64,000 nucleotides of DNA from Pacificispira sp033344895 (GCA_965229685.1 OZ245920.1:2790001-2854000); one strand, 5' to 3'; shown: positions 50,832 through 59,060, counted from the first letter of the stretch. Translations and numbers: made by a program. The notes: generated by a model not told the origin, from the letters alone.

Positions 50832-51883
50832 GCCCAGTCCGACCGTACCCGCGCGACAATATCCGGTGACAGATAACAGTCGACCCGCCCTCTGACATGG
50901 TCGATCAGCGCAGTGTCCGTATTCTCCGCCGACCAATCCTCCGTGTCTTTCGCATCTTGTTTGTCGGCGCGCAGGGTCTTGCGGCTTTCCACGCGCCACT
51001 TGGCGCACCAGGTGACGGACCATAGCCACATGAGGCGGCGCATCGGCATCAGATAGGGTTCCAGTGATGCTGCCAGGTCGCCAGGCATTGCGCCACGCCA
51101 GGCGTCGTAGAATTCGTCGACCTGCGTCCGGCTCGGCTCGGAGTAAGTCGCGACGTCCCAGGTCGTGGAGGTATAGAGCGTGGCATGGGCAAGATCGAAG
51201 CCGGCCCCGCCATACCGCCCCTTCTCCAAATCGACCAGAAAGGCTCGCCCCTTTCCGTCGACCATGAAGTTTCCGGGATGCGCATCGAAGGAAATCAATC
51301 GTGCCGGCGCCGGTGGCAGGTCCGCGGCGTCTCGGGCCGCGGCGGTCAGTTCTTCCGCAATCATGTCGGCGCTGTCCGGATGCAGATCCGCGTGATCCAG
51401 GAAGATTGCCTGACCCTGCACTTCGGCCAGCGTTGCCGCCATCGGATTTGGCTGATCGATCAGGGGCGCGCGGTCGACCTGCGCCGGCACGGGCAAGGCA
51501 TGGATCGATGCCAGCGCTTCCGCTGCCAACGGCAATTCCTCAGGCGCGGACAGTACACGGCCACGAATTCGATCGACAATCAGCGCCCCCATGGGCAGTT
51601 CCACGCTCGGCATCAGGATCCCGTGACAGGCCGGCGCATGCCCACCGCGACTCATCCGCTCAAAGCACGCCGCCTGGTAGGTCAGGTTGCGCGCCGCATC
51701 CAGTCGCATCTGACTTTGGCGTGGAACCCGCAGCAGAAGGTTCCTCCCCTCGATCGCCACATGATCATGCGCCAGCCCCGTGGTTGGGAAGGGTGCTAGG
51801 TCTTCCAGGGAGAGGCCATCGAATCCGGGGTGATCCTTCAGGGCCCGGTGCAGGGCCGGAAGACGCTCCGCAATGGTGGTCAT
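50828..51883 (-). CDS. Aminoglycoside-phosphotransferase-fold (APH) kinase-like protein
   Basis: This 351-residue APH/choline-kinase-like protein has its catalytic region as ARLISFDAHPGNFMVDGKG (Asp and Asn present) and AFLVDLEKGRYGGAGFDLAH as the metal Asp position. The canonical HGD is replaced by SFD, a modest change. The N-lobe is short, with NLLLRVPRQSQ. It is likely to phosphorylate a small molecule, but a true antibiotic target is not indicated. The start overlaps the next upstream gene's stop by ATGA, so the five genes from 53861 down form one operon. Confidence 0.82.
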   Translation of the reverse strand: MTTIAERLPALHRALKDHPGFDGLSLEDLAPFPTTGLAHDHVAIEGRNLLLRVPRQSQMRLDAARNLTYQAACFERMSRGGHAPACHGILMPSVELPMGALIVDRIRGRVLSAPEELPLAAEALASIHALPVPAQVDRAPLIDQPNPMAATLAEVQGQAIFLDHADLHPDSADMIAEELTAAARDAADLPPAPARLISFDAHPGNFMVDGKGRAFLVDLEKGRYGGAGFDLAHATLYTSTTWDVATYSEPSRTQVDEFYDAWRGAMPGDLAASLEPYLMPMRRLMWLWSVTWCAKWRVESRKTLRADKQDAKDTEDWSAENTDTALIDHVRGRVDCYLSPDIVARVRSDWA

Positions 51884-52482
51884 GATCTACCTCGCTTCCG
51901 GTACCGCCAATAATCCTCGCCCGTGTCGATATCATCCTTCTCACCGATCAGACCATGGCTGTATCCGGCAGGAAGACTAGCGATTGTATCGACAAGCGCA
52001 TGCGGGCCCGACCACCGCACGTCGGCCATGAATCCCCGCGGCACCGGTCGCCGGCGCGCCATGCCGGCCAGCCAGTAACCGCCGTCCGAGGCCGGACCGA
52101 ACACGGCATCCCGCCGCCCCAAAACCTGGAAAGCCGCCTGAATATCCTCGACCCGAATATCGGGAATATCGCTGCCGACAATGATGGCTGGTCCCGGCGC
52201 GAGGCTACGCAGAACCGCGGTCATCCGCTTACCCAAATCACCCGGCGGCTGGAGGAGAACATCGTGACCGGCAAAGAATGCAGCACCGGCGTCCTTTGGA
52301 TGCGCGACCGCCACCGATAGCTGCCAGGGGCCAACGACCAGCCTCCGCAGAGTCCGGGCCAGATTGGCCCGATAGAAGCGGTGGGCACCCAGCCTTCCGA
52401 TGTCCGCCGCCAGACGCCGTTTTCCAACACCCAGTCGCGGTGCGCGCGCGAAAACCACCACCTGTCGCGCCGGTCCGCTCAT
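51880..52482 (-). CDS. DUF2064/TIGR04282 nucleotidyltransferase-like protein
   Basis: This 200-residue protein of the DUF2064 family resembles CofC/MobA-type nucleotidyltransferases: ARQVVVFARAPRLGVGKRRL, PAIIVGSDIPDIRVEDIQAA, RDAVFGPASDGGYWLAGM and EKDDIDTGEDYW. Members fused to or next to a TIGR04283 glycosyltransferase are annotated as arsenosugar biosynthesis proteins, mostly by association. The ATG 52482 overlaps the TGA of the glycosyltransferase gene. No arsenic methyltransferase is in the window, so the arsenic link is weak here. Confidence 0.82.
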   Translation of the reverse strand: MSGPARQVVVFARAPRLGVGKRRLAADIGRLGAHRFYRANLARTLRRLVVGPWQLSVAVAHPKDAGAAFFAGHDVLLQPPGDLGKRMTAVLRSLAPGPAIIVGSDIPDIRVEDIQAAFQVLGRRDAVFGPASDGGYWLAGMARRRPVPRGFMADVRWSGPHALVDTIASLPAGYSHGLIGEKDDIDTGEDYWRYRKRGRS

Positions 52483-53180
52483 CCGTAGATCCTGCGGATC
52501 GCCCAGGGCGGCACGCCCAGAAAGTAGAGGGCCAGGCATAAGAGGTTCCGGGCACTGCGTCGCAGATAACCGTCACGCCGGAACTTCTCGGACGAGGTGA
52601 CCAGGCGCGCATCCAGGCAAACCAGCCTTTTCTTGCCGATCCGGCGCGCCAGCGCGACATCCTCCATCAGCGGCAGGTCGGGATACCCGCCCAGACTTTC
52701 CAGAAACGCGCGGGACACCAGCAATCCCTGATCCCCATAGGGCAGCCCGAGCACCCGGCAACGCCACGCAACCAGCCGTTCCAACCGTCGGGCCGATGCG
52801 CTGCCATCGTCCAGGGCGAAGGCAAAATAGCCGGCAAGCGCCTCAGAACCCGGATCGGCCATAAAGGCCGCGACCCGTCGGTCCCAGTCTTCGGGCAGCC
52901 GGGAATCCGCATGAAGGATCATCAGCCATTCCGCCAATGCCGCGTCGACGCCTGCCTGGATCTGCGGGCCGCGCCCACCCTCGGCGGCGGTCAGCCTGGC
53001 CTGATGTCGGGATGCCAGATCCGGCGTCGCATCGGTCGACCCGCCATCGGCAATGACGAGGTCCAGATCGAGCCTTTCGGAGGAAAGCTGCGGCAGCAGC
53101 GCCTTCAACCCGGCGGCCGCATTCAGGGTCGGAATGACGACGGTAAGCCCAGGCAACCGGTCTTTGGCGTTCCCGGTCAA
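52479..53180 (-). CDS. TIGR04283-type family 2 glycosyltransferase
   Basis: This 233-residue GT2 protein has LTVVIPTLNAAAGLKALLPQ, VIADGGSTDATPDLA, GRGPQIQAGVDAALAEWLMI, LHADSRLPEDWD and GDQGLLVSRAFLESLGGYPD. It matches the branch labelled TIGR04283, usually paired with a DUF2064 protein as here. The C-terminus is hydrophobic (LLCLALYFLGVPPWAIRR), suggesting membrane association. Both ends overlap neighbours by ATGA. Its sugar acceptor is unknown. Confidence 0.87.
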   Translation of the reverse strand: MTGNAKDRLPGLTVVIPTLNAAAGLKALLPQLSSERLDLDLVIADGGSTDATPDLASRHQARLTAAEGGRGPQIQAGVDAALAEWLMILHADSRLPEDWDRRVAAFMADPGSEALAGYFAFALDDGSASARRLERLVAWRCRVLGLPYGDQGLLVSRAFLESLGGYPDLPLMEDVALARRIGKKRLVCLDARLVTSSEKFRRDGYLRRSARNLLCLALYFLGVPPWAIRRIYG

Positions 53181-53410
53181 TCGGGTACCGGGTCATGGCC
53201 GGACCCGCCCCAGGGATGACATCTCAAAATTCGCTGGACCGTAAGCTTTCCGCCGCGCAGGGCCCCATGCCGCCGTATGGCTTCCAGTCCATATTCGGAA
53301 CAGGTTGGAAGAAAGCGGCAGCGTCGCCCCAGAAAGTAGGACAGTGTGACGCGATAAAGCTGGATCATGCCGATCAGCAGCCAGGCGGCGGGGCTGTGCC
53401 GTTCAGCCAT
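53177..53410 (-). CDS. yidD: Membrane protein insertion efficiency factor YidD
   Basis: YidD is a small inner-membrane-associated protein that assists YidC-dependent insertion. The 77-residue product has the full signature RRCRFLPTCSEYGLEAIRRH, GGKLTVQRILRCHPWGG and HDPVP, with the three conserved Cys. It starts at ATG 53410, 8 bases inside the upstream scaffold gene, and overlaps the glycosyltransferase by ATGA. yidD is normally beside rnpA/yidC; in alphaproteobacteria it often sits with the NifU-like gene and folE, as here. Confidence 0.95.
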   Translation of the reverse strand: MAERHSPAAWLLIGMIQLYRVTLSYFLGRRCRFLPTCSEYGLEAIRRHGALRGGKLTVQRILRCHPWGGSGHDPVPD

Positions 53411-53861
53411 CGGTACCGGTGTTGCCGCCGGCAACGGCTTCTTCCACAGCGCGGACCACCGCCTTGAAGGGAAGCAGGATCGATGCATGCCGCGACTTGT
53501 GATTCCGGGCCGGTTCCAGCACGGCCAGATCGGCCCAGTCGCCTGAAGGTGCCGGCCCGCCGCGTTTCAGCATGGCTTCCAGGGCATCCCGAATACTTGT
53601 CAGTTCGTCGAGGTCTCGCCCTTCCGCATGGGCCTTCATGATTGCCGCCGCGGACTGGCCCAGCGCGCAGGCACGGACCTGCTGGCCATAGGCGGCAATA
53701 CGGCCATCCGGCGACAGTTTCACGTCCACCCGGATGCGGCTGCCGCAAAGCGGGCTGTCCATCTGAACGGTCGCGTCGGGATCGGCCAGCCGGTCATCCT
53801 TGGCGAGGCCACCCGCCAGGGTCAGGATCCGGTCGTTGTAAAGTGCTTCGTGGCTTTCCAT
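53403..53861 (-). CDS. NifU/IscU-like iron-sulfur scaffold protein
   Basis: This 152-residue protein of the NifU N-terminal family starts at ATG 53861; the frame upstream to 53942 lacks similarity. Two scaffold Cys are present: Cys39 in MDSPLCGSRIRV and Cys65 in QVRACALGQSAAAIM. At the third position (normally Cys before LL-x-W/F) the sequence is RHASILLPFKAVVRAV, so Ser stands where Cys is expected. It may have another role or form a distinct subgroup. It is first of five overlapping genes and divergent from folE. Confidence 0.85.
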   Translation of the reverse strand: MESHEALYNDRILTLAGGLAKDDRLADPDATVQMDSPLCGSRIRVDVKLSPDGRIAAYGQQVRACALGQSAAAIMKAHAEGRDLDELTSIRDALEAMLKRGGPAPSGDWADLAVLEPARNHKSRHASILLPFKAVVRAVEEAVAGGNTGTDG

Positions 53862-53920
53862 ATGCCGTCTACCGCGCGGATTAGGCCGAAATTGGAAAAG
53901 GTTTGTCGCAGGTGATATTG

Positions 53921-53951
53921 TTGACTTCACCGGCCTTTGCAACGATATAGC
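53921..53951 (+). promoter_or_regulatory. Candidate promoter of folE
   Basis: TTGACT (53921-53926) and TATAGC (53946-53951) are separated by 19 bases, slightly longer than ideal. They lie 58 bases before the folE ATG in the divergent gap. Confidence 0.4.
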
Positions 53952-54008
53952 CGCATTCTACGCGGGAAACATGGTTTCCCGAAGACTTCAGGAAAGGTAT
54001 CCGTCGCC

Positions 54009-54605
54009 ATGTCCGATAAGGCGCTGCGCCCGAAAATCGTCTCCGGCCGTCCCTCGCAGGAAGAAGCCGAGGAGGCCGTACGGACGCTGCTGCGCTGGGC
54101 CGGTGACAACCCGGAACGCGAAGGCCTGATCGATACGCCCAACCGCGTCGTTCGCTCCTATGCCGAATTCTATTCCGGCTATGCCATCGATGCCGAGGAA
54201 GAATTGCGTCGCACCTTCGAGGAAACCGAAGGCTATGACGAAATGGTCATGCTGCGCGGCATTACCTTCGAAAGCCATTGCGAACATCACATGGTACCGA
54301 TCATCGGCACCGCGCATGTCGCCTACCTGCCCCGCACCCGGGTCGTCGGGATTTCCAAGCTGGCCCGCGTCGTCGACATTTTCGCCAAGCGCCTGCAAAC
54401 CCAGGAAACGATGACGGTACAGATTGCGCAGGCGATTGAACGCGCCCTGCAGCCGCGCGGCGTCGCGGTCGTAATCGATGCCGAACATCAGTGCATGACC
54501 ACCCGCGGCATTCACAAGCCCGGGGTCAGCACGATCACCAGCCACATGCTGGGCGCCTTCCGCGAGAACCCGGAAGCCCGCCGCGAATTCCTGGCGATGA
54601 TCTGA
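54009..54605 (+). CDS. folE: GTP cyclohydrolase I FolE
   Basis: FolE converts GTP to dihydroneopterin triphosphate, the first step in folate synthesis. The 198-residue protein has the zinc Cys/His and active site in TFESHCEHHMVPIIGTAHVA, then LARVVDIFAKRLQTQE and the second zinc Cys in VVIDAEHQCMTTRGI. The ATG 54009 has AGGAAAGG upstream; the frame is open further up but without similarity. It is divergent from the NifU-like/yidD operon and followed by the ion channel gene at 52 bases. Confidence 0.96.
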   Translation: MSDKALRPKIVSGRPSQEEAEEAVRTLLRWAGDNPEREGLIDTPNRVVRSYAEFYSGYAIDAEEELRRTFEETEGYDEMVMLRGITFESHCEHHMVPIIGTAHVAYLPRTRVVGISKLARVVDIFAKRLQTQETMTVQIAQAIERALQPRGVAVVIDAEHQCMTTRGIHKPGVSTITSHMLGAFRENPEARREFLAMI

Positions 54606-54657
54606 TCTTTCACGGTATAGTCGCCGGCATGGTGCTTCCGCAGGGCGACGACCACCA

Positions 54658-55815
54658 ATGACAGTGCGTTTGACCATGGCTCCGGTCCGGGGCCTGCGGC
54701 TTTGCGTGGCTACGTTGCTACTGCTCGCCCTCAGCATCCATCATTCGGTTCAGGCCCACGCCAAGATCCGGTCGGACATTGCGTCCGCGGCGGCCTGCGA
54801 GGCCGGGCGGGATGGTCCGGCAAGCCTGGATGCGGGAACGCGTGCGAACATTCTGTCGCCGCCGAAACGCGGCGGCCATCCGGTCCATGTCGATATCGGC
54901 CTATATGTCGAGCGTCTGGATTCGATCAGCGAGGTCGACCATTCCTTCCAGATCGAAACCTTCATGGAACTGATCTGGTGCGATCCCCGCCTTGCCTATC
55001 TGGACGAGGTGAACGCTCCGGACAGGAAAGTCTTCCTGGAAGACCGCGCCCGTGAGGAATACGGCAGGATCTGGGCCCCGGACATCATCTTCATGAACAC
55101 GGCCGCGCCGCCGGACGTGCAGCAGGAGGAACTGATCGTCTTTCCCGACGGAACGGTACTGTACGAGGAGCGGGTCGCGGTCAGCCTGAGAACCCGCTAC
55201 GACTTCACCAAATTTCCTTTCGACAGCCAGCGGCTGGTGATCGAAATCGAATCCTTCTCCTGGCCGTCAAGCGACCTGATTCTGCACCGGGATGAATCGA
55301 AGATCGGTTTCTCCGAAGGATTCAACATTCCGTCCTGGGACCTGACCGGCTTCACGTCCGAAGTTCGAAATGTCCGTGAGATTCGCGACCGCGACACGTT
55401 TTCCGAACTGCTGCTGGCAATCGAAGCAGAGCGGGTGTCGGCCCCGTTCGTCTATCGCCTGATCCTGCCGCTCCTGCTGATCGTGATGATTTCCTGGTCG
55501 GTTTTCTGGCTCCGCACGTCGGATACCGGACGCTTCGGAGTCACCTTCACGACCATTCTGACCGTGGTCGCGTTCAACTTCGTGGTCACGGACAAGCTAC
55601 CCAATGTGCCGGAGGTGACCTATCTGGAAACGCTGTTCGGGTTCGCCTTCCTGTTCCTGCTGCTGGTGGTCATCGAGAACACCGTAGCCGACCGCCTGAC
55701 GGCCCATGGCCGGGAGGATCGCGCCGAGCGTGTGGACGCCCTGGCAAGGGTCGCGTTTCCGGTCGTCTTCTTTGTCGGCGCGGCGCTGGTGACCTACGGT
55801 TTCGGCATCCTCTGA
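54658..55815 (+). CDS. Pentameric ligand-gated ion channel (prokaryotic Cys-loop receptor homologue)
   Basis: The 385-residue protein has a signal peptide (residues 12-35), an extracellular beta-sandwich and four membrane helices: M1 264-285, M2 294-311, M3 324-343 and M4 364-384. The Pro-loop reads YDFTKFPFDSQRLVIEIESF (181-200), matching the Cys-loop region but without its two Cys, as in GLIC and ELIC. The end of M2, AFNFVVTDKLPNVPEVTYLE, closely follows GLIC. The M2 start reads GRFGVTFTTIL: Arg292 at 0', Gly294 at 2', Thr298/Thr299 at 6'/7' and Leu301 at 9', with no acidic residue at -1' or -2'. Ligand and ion are unknown. Confidence 0.92.
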   Translation: MTVRLTMAPVRGLRLCVATLLLLALSIHHSVQAHAKIRSDIASAAACEAGRDGPASLDAGTRANILSPPKRGGHPVHVDIGLYVERLDSISEVDHSFQIETFMELIWCDPRLAYLDEVNAPDRKVFLEDRAREEYGRIWAPDIIFMNTAAPPDVQQEELIVFPDGTVLYEERVAVSLRTRYDFTKFPFDSQRLVIEIESFSWPSSDLILHRDESKIGFSEGFNIPSWDLTGFTSEVRNVREIRDRDTFSELLLAIEAERVSAPFVYRLILPLLLIVMISWSVFWLRTSDTGRFGVTFTTILTVVAFNFVVTDKLPNVPEVTYLETLFGFAFLFLLLVVIENTVADRLTAHGREDRAERVDALARVAFPVVFFVGAALVTYGFGIL

Positions 55816-55876
55816 CCGACCGGAACGCCGGGCCGCGTCGCGCTGCCGCACGGGCGGTTTTGCAGGGCCGGATTCC

Positions 55877-55905
55877 TTGACTCCTATAGGCGGCGAGACT
55901 AGTGT
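55877..55905 (+). promoter_or_regulatory. Candidate promoter of the F0 operon
   Basis: TTGACT (55877-55882) matches the -35 consensus at 5 of 6. After exactly 17 bases comes TAGTGT (55900-55905). This would start transcription about 75 bases before atpI. Confidence 0.5.
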
Positions 55906-55987
55906 CCGCGCGCGTGGAAAAGGGGGGCAATCGCCACACCGCCACGGCGTTTAGAACGGTACAGAGTTTCAGGGGGTATCCGACGCA

Positions 55988-56374
55988 ATGACCGAGGGCG
56001 ACAACAAGCCCTCATCGGACGATTTCGACGCCCGTCTGCGGGCCGCCCGAAACGCCTATGAGGCCCGTTCCGGACGGTCAAAGGACGCCGGGGACGGCAC
56101 CCAGCCGAAAACCGGCATGCAAGGCATCGGCTTCGCCCTTCGCGTCGGTACCGAACTGGTCGCCGCCACCGGCATCGGGGTGGCGATCGGCTACGGGCTG
56201 GACAGCTGGCTGGGCACGGGTCCCTGGCTGTTGATCGTGTTCCTTTTCGTCGGCGGTGCCGCGGGGGTCACGAATGTTTACCGCCTGGCCAGCGGCATGG
56301 ATCAGGGCGTCGGCTGGCGCCGTCCAGGGGACAGCCCCCAGGACAAGGACGACGGCCGGGGCGGAAAGAGTTAG
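55988..56374 (+). CDS. atpI: ATP synthase protein I (AtpI/AtpZ family)
   Basis: AtpI aids assembly of the c-ring. The 128-residue product has a charged N-terminus, two membrane helices (LVAATGIGVAIGYGLDSWL and PWLLIVFLFVGGAAGVTNVY) and a charged C-terminus. The layout and location as the first gene before atpB are the norm in alphaproteobacteria. The start ATG 55988 lies after a GGGGG run at about 10 bases. Confidence 0.9.
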   Translation: MTEGDNKPSSDDFDARLRAARNAYEARSGRSKDAGDGTQPKTGMQGIGFALRVGTELVAATGIGVAIGYGLDSWLGTGPWLLIVFLFVGGAAGVTNVYRLASGMDQGVGWRRPGDSPQDKDDGRGGKS

Positions 56375-56446
56375 AACGCGTAACTTGGGTTAACCCGCGG
56401 GCGCCGCAACGGCACCGCAAGAAGAAGATCGAGGAAAGGGGTCGCC

Positions 56447-57178
56447 GTGGCTGGTCCGCTCGAACAGTTTCAGATCAAAACGCTCGTCGACGGTCCGGTC
56501 GACGCTGTCGCCTACACCAACTCGTCGCTGTGGATGTCGATCACGGTCATTGTCGTGACCGTCTTCATGCTGCTGGGCATGTCGAAGCGCGAAATGGTGC
56601 CGGGTCGCTGGCAGTCGATCGCGGAGTCGATGTACGAATTCGTCGGCAACATGATACGCGACAATGTCGGCGATGAAGGCCGGAAGTTCTTCCCCTTCAT
56701 CTTCACTCTGTTCATGTTCATCCTGTTCGGCAACCTGCTGGGCCTCGTGCCGGGCAGTTTCACCTTCACCAGCCACATCATCGTCACCCTGGTGATGGCG
56801 TTGTTCGTCTTCCTGATGGTCACGCTGGTTGGCCTGCTGAAGCACGGGCTGCATTTCTTCAGCTTCTTCGTGCCGTCGGGCGCGCCGATTGCGCTGTATC
56901 CGCTGATGATCCCGATCGAGATCATCTCTTACCTGTCGCGTCCGGTCAGCCTGTCCGTCCGTCTGTTCGCCAACATGATGGCCGGCCATACGATGCTGAA
57001 GGTCTTCGCGGGCTTCGTCTTCGGCCTGGGTGCCGCGACCGCCGGTATCGGCGGCATCCTGCCGATCACCATGATGGTCGCCCTGACGGGCTTCGAAATT
57101 CTGGTCGCCTTCCTGCAGGCCTATGTCTTCGCGGTACTGACCTGTCTGTACCTGAACGACGCCCTCCACCTGCACTAA
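56447..57178 (+). CDS. atpB: ATP synthase F0 subunit a
   Basis: Subunit a forms the proton half-channels against the c-ring. The 243-residue protein has five to six membrane helices. The essential Arg lies in SYLSRPVSLSVRLFANMMAG, followed by GHTMLKVFAGF, and a conserved C-terminal helix (FEILVAFLQAYVFAVLTCLY) is present. The start is GTG 56447 after GAGGAAAGGGG. It follows atpI by 72 bases. Confidence 0.97.
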   Translation: MAGPLEQFQIKTLVDGPVDAVAYTNSSLWMSITVIVVTVFMLLGMSKREMVPGRWQSIAESMYEFVGNMIRDNVGDEGRKFFPFIFTLFMFILFGNLLGLVPGSFTFTSHIIVTLVMALFVFLMVTLVGLLKHGLHFFSFFVPSGAPIALYPLMIPIEIISYLSRPVSLSVRLFANMMAGHTMLKVFAGFVFGLGAATAGIGGILPITMMVALTGFEILVAFLQAYVFAVLTCLYLNDALHLH

Positions 57179-57292
57179 GGCGCCGAAACACGTTTCACCG
57201 GGATCGGACGGGCCACAAACAATCCCCGTCCGACCCATCACGAAAGCACGGGCCACACATCATCCCCGTGCGACTTGGAAGGAGTAGTAACC

Positions 57293-57517
57293 ATGGAACT
57301 CGATGCAGCGAAAATGATCGGTGCCGGTCTGGCCGTTATCGGCCTGTCGGGTGTCGGTATCGGTATCGGTAACATCTTCTCGTCCCTGATCTCGTCGGTC
57401 GCCCGCAACCCGGCCTCCCGTGGCCAGGTCTTCGGTCTGTCGATGCTGGGCTTCGCGCTCGTCGAGGCCGTCGCGCTCTACGCGCTGGTCATCTCCTTCC
57501 TGATCCTGTTCACCTGA
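57293..57517 (+). CDS. atpE: ATP synthase F0 subunit c
   Basis: The 74-residue proteolipid forms the rotor ring. Two helices flank the polar loop SSVARNPASRGQ. The ion-binding carboxylate is the Glu in ALVEAVALYALV on the second helix, and helix 1 has the GxGxGxG-like GLSGVGIGIGN. The ATG 57293 is preceded by GGAAGGAG; the TTG at 57275 lies before that site and is unlikely. Confidence 0.97.
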   Translation: MELDAAKMIGAGLAVIGLSGVGIGIGNIFSSLISSVARNPASRGQVFGLSMLGFALVEAVALYALVISFLILFT

Positions 57518-57593
57518 TCCGCTGGGACGATTGTCGCGAGGCGCGCCGAATGCGGCACGCCTCACCACGGATCCGGATGAAAGGGGACCAGGA

Positions 57594-58181
57594 ATGAACC
57601 CGATTACACATACGGGCATTCGCATTGCGGCAGCCGCCGCCATGGTAACGGCTTTTGCTCCCTCGGCCTTTGCGGCCGAAGGCGGGTCGTCCATGCCCCA
57701 GCTGGACTTCAGCACCTATTCCAGCCAGGTCTTCTGGCTGGTCGTGACCTTTGCGGTGCTGTTCATCCTGATGTGGAAGGTGGCGATCCCCCGCGTCGGA
57801 GAAGTGATCGAAGCGCGCGAGCAGAAGATCCGGGCCGATCTGGAACGGGCCGAACAGCTCCGCACGGAGATTGAAGAAACCGAACAGGCGGTGGAGAAGG
57901 CTCTGGCCGACGCCCGGTCGGAAGCGCTCGAAATCCTGCGCAAGGCGCAGGACAAGATCGTAGCCGACCACGCCAAGAAGCAGGAAAAGCTGGACGCTGA
58001 ACTCGCGAGCAAGGTCGCCGATGCGGAATCCCGTATCGAAGACGCCCGCAAGGAAGCGCTGGCATCGGTGCGCGACGTGGCTGAAGAAGTCGCTGCGGCA
58101 TCGATCGAAAAGCTGACCGGCGATGCGGCGGACAAGGGCACCGTCTCCAAGGCGATCAACGCCGTCTCGAAGGGGGCATAA
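57594..58181 (+). CDS. atpG: ATP synthase F0 subunit b' (second b-type subunit)
   Basis: The 195-residue b' subunit of the peripheral stalk starts with a signal-like hydrophobic run (residues 8-28, ending SAFAAEG). The membrane helix is VFWLVVTFAVLFILMWKVAI, and a long coiled coil of charged heptads runs to the end. Two different b-type subunits in tandem, b' then b, are typical of alphaproteobacteria. The ATG 57594 follows AGGGGACCAGGA. The symbol for b' varies (atpG, atpX, atpF2). Confidence 0.93.
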   Translation: MNPITHTGIRIAAAAAMVTAFAPSAFAAEGGSSMPQLDFSTYSSQVFWLVVTFAVLFILMWKVAIPRVGEVIEAREQKIRADLERAEQLRTEIEETEQAVEKALADARSEALEILRKAQDKIVADHAKKQEKLDAELASKVADAESRIEDARKEALASVRDVAEEVAAASIEKLTGDAADKGTVSKAINAVSKGA

Positions 58182-58184
58182 GGT

Positions 58185-58673
58185 ATGGAAATTCTTCAGG
58201 ATACCAATACCTGGGTCATCGTCTCCTTTGTTCTCTTCTTCCTGCTGGTGGCCTGGAAGGGTCGCTCGGCCATCGCGAATGCGATTGACGGACGGATCGA
58301 ACGGATCCGATCGGAAATTGCGCAGGCCGAACAGCTCAAGGAAGAGGCGACGTCCAAACTGGCGGAGCTGAAGCGCGCACAGCGTGATGCCACCGACCAG
58401 GCGGCCGCCATCGTGGAGAATGCCAAGAACGAAACCAAGACCATGAAGAAGGAGCAGGACGCCCGCTTCAAGGAAGCCATGGAACGCCGTGAAAAGCAGG
58501 CCATGGACAAGATCGCTCAGGCGGAAGCCAACGCGATTGCCGAAGTGCGCAGCCTCGCCGTCGACATGGCCATCGCCGCCACCACCCAGGTCCTCAAGGA
58601 CCGCATGGGTGGCAAGGAAGGCGACAAGGCCATCGACGACGCGATCGCGACCCTGCCGACCAAATTCCACTGA
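58185..58673 (+). CDS. atpF: ATP synthase F0 subunit b
   Basis: The 162-residue b subunit has an N-terminal membrane helix (WVIVSFVLFFLLVAWKG) and a charged coiled coil of Ala/Lys/Glu-rich heptads that dimerises with b'. It begins 3 bases after the b' stop and ends the operon; the F1 genes are elsewhere, as usual for alphaproteobacteria. A strong terminator follows. Confidence 0.95.
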   Translation: MEILQDTNTWVIVSFVLFFLLVAWKGRSAIANAIDGRIERIRSEIAQAEQLKEEATSKLAELKRAQRDATDQAAAIVENAKNETKTMKKEQDARFKEAMERREKQAMDKIAQAEANAIAEVRSLAVDMAIAATTQVLKDRMGGKEGDKAIDDAIATLPTKFH

Positions 58674-58713
58674 TCTCGGTTCGATAAGAACGGCGCCGCA
58701 AGGCACCGACAGC

Positions 58714-58750
58714 AAAGGGCCGCTTCCCAGGGAAGCGGCCCTTTCTCTTT
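58714..58750 (+). terminator. Rho-independent terminator of the F0 operon
   Basis: AAAGGGCCGCTTCC and GGAAGCGGCCCTTT form a 14-bp perfect stem over a 2-base centre (58714-58743), followed by CTCTTT. It lies 41 bases past the atpF stop. Confidence 0.85.
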
Positions 58751-59060
58751 GCCCCCAGGTCTCACCGCTGAGAGGATATGTCCAATCATCCCTCTCCCCT
58801 TGGGAGTGGGTGGCCCGAAGGGTCGGGTAAGGGCCTGCGATGGTTGCCGAACGGCACGAACTCCCCCTCACCCCGGCCCTCTCCCTCTCCCTCAAGGGAG
58901 AGGGAGAAACGGAACCTTTCTTGGCGCCGAAACAAAGAAGGCTCCTGCTTGCGCAGGAGCACAGGTTGCCTAATCCGTCCGTGCTCCTGCGAAAGCAGGA
59001 ACCTCCCTGACAAGACCATCGTGCTGAAACAGCGAAGGCTCCCGACCTCGCAGGATGAGA
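58751..59060. repeat. Intergenic palindromic repeats, no gene
   Basis: This 310-base stretch between atpF and dctM has no credible coding frame. It holds a near-perfect palindrome CTCCCTCTCCCT-CA-AGGGAGAGGGAG (58881-58906). It also has two short hairpins, GCTCCTGC-TTGC-GCAGGAGC (58941-58960) and TCCTGC-GAAA-GCAGGA (58985-59000), whose outer arms GCAGGAGCAC (58953-58962) and GTGCTCCTGC (58981-58990) also pair. They look like dispersed REP-type elements frequent in large alphaproteobacterial genomes. Only this copy is visible here. Confidence 0.6.
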
